A stretch of DNA of 6,782 bases from Solirubrobacteraceae bacterium (GTDB taxonomy: Bacteria > Actinomycetota > Thermoleophilia > Solirubrobacterales > Solirubrobacteraceae), in assembly GCA_030149625.1 (NCBI GenBank), contig JASLHP010000351.1, forward strand, positions 1-6,782, read 5' to 3'. The position numbers and the translations under genes are program-made. Below, piece by piece: positions 6,577 through 6,782 of the stretch; positions within the stretch are counted from its first letter, which is position 1, and each line of letters opens with the position of its first letter. The notes below the pieces were generated by a model, which saw nothing but the letters and a program-made list of their open reading frames with translations, ran no database searches and was not told the DNA's origin.

Positions 6577-6682
6577 AACCAGTACATCGTGAAGGCCCGC
6601 ATTTTGTGACGCACAGCGAGGCGGCCAGGGGGCCGCGAGCGGCAGCAGAGAGACCGCCGGCGGCTCGCCGGTCGCGCTCGCT
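6577..6682. other. Upstream region of the sigma gene, no gene seen
   Basis: This stretch should hold the promoter of the sigma operon. On the minus strand CAAAAT at 6606-6601 matches TATAAT at four of six positions and would give a leader of about 17 nt before the GTG, but no -35 box is evident. No RNA gene, terminator hairpin or coding frame with a plausible start is visible. Confidence 0.4.
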
Positions 6683-6686
6683 GAGT

Positions 6687-6782
6687 TGCGCGATCGACGC
6701 TCCGTGTTGCGCCGTCGACGCGCCGCTATGCGCTATCGACGTCGCGAGTTGCGCGATCGACGCTCCGTGTTGCGCCGTCGAC
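6687..6782. repeat. 21-bp tandem repeat array, nested in a 63-bp higher-order repeat, running off the window
   Basis: A 14-bp core TGCGCNRTCGACGY recurs at exact 21-bp steps, starting at 6687, 6708, 6729, 6750 and 6771 (the last cut by the window edge). The 7-bp spacers vary. A 37-bp block at 6683-6719 is repeated exactly at 6746-6782, so units alternate in a 63-bp (3 x 21) pattern. Each core contains the self-complementary TCGA, and some contain GTCGAC. The array lies upstream of the sigma gene. It may be non-coding or the end of a repetitive gene beyond the window; no frame is convincing. Confidence 0.9.

Noticed and set aside
5908..6609. 233-codon plus-strand open frame
   Set aside because: It is antisense to the sigma factor, which has clear regions 2 and 4; no domain is visible in this frame.
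6566..6781. Minus-strand open frame reading through the 21-bp repeats as heptapeptides (STAQHGA, SIAQLAT...) and ending just inside the sigma start
   Set aside because: No start is within the window, the part after the repeats is an unconvincing Cys/Arg/Gly-rich sequence, and third-position base use is not clearly coding. It could only be revived by sequence beyond 6782.
6687..6782. CRISPR array
   Set aside because: Cores are 14 bp with 7-bp spacers that are themselves partly repeated. CRISPR repeats and spacers are each longer, and the spacers are unique.

Overview
The window is GC-rich (very roughly 70%) and densely coding. It reads as an actinomycetotal chromosome, most likely a Thermoleophilia/Solirubrobacterales-type organism. 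That placement is inferred from composition, from the flavinylation-type membrane redox operon, and from the ECF sigma factor paired with a single-pass exported protein. It was not checked by any search.

Left part (1-1835, all on the minus strand, reading right to left): a three-gene operon. It encodes a five-helix membrane cytochrome b-like protein, a small single-pass membrane protein with a low-complexity tail of Ala/Pro/Glu hexapeptides, and ApbE (FAD:protein FMN transferase). The ApbE gene runs off the left edge, so only its first 186 residues are present. The genes lie 1-3 nt apart. Together they look like a membrane electron-transfer module with its own flavinylation enzyme. The acceptor protein carrying covalent FMN is not visible and may lie beyond position 1.

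Centre (1836-4245): a 110-bp divergent intergenic region, then an OmpR/PhoB-type response regulator and a HAMP-containing sensor histidine kinase on the plus strand, 2 nt apart. The shared upstream region makes the redox operon a natural candidate target of this two-component system.

Right part (4265-6576, minus strand): an ECF-type sigma-70 factor followed 2 nt later by a 582-residue single-pass membrane protein. Its large, cysteine-containing outside part carries what looks like an internally duplicated domain. The pair has the layout of a sigma/anti-sigma or sigma/sensor pair, but the membrane protein lacks a visible zinc anti-sigma motif. This operon converges on the kinase gene with only 19 nt between the stop codons.

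Right edge (6577-6782): no convincing gene. The last 100 bp form a precise 21-bp-period tandem repeat that continues to the window edge. It is the clearest non-genic structure seen here.
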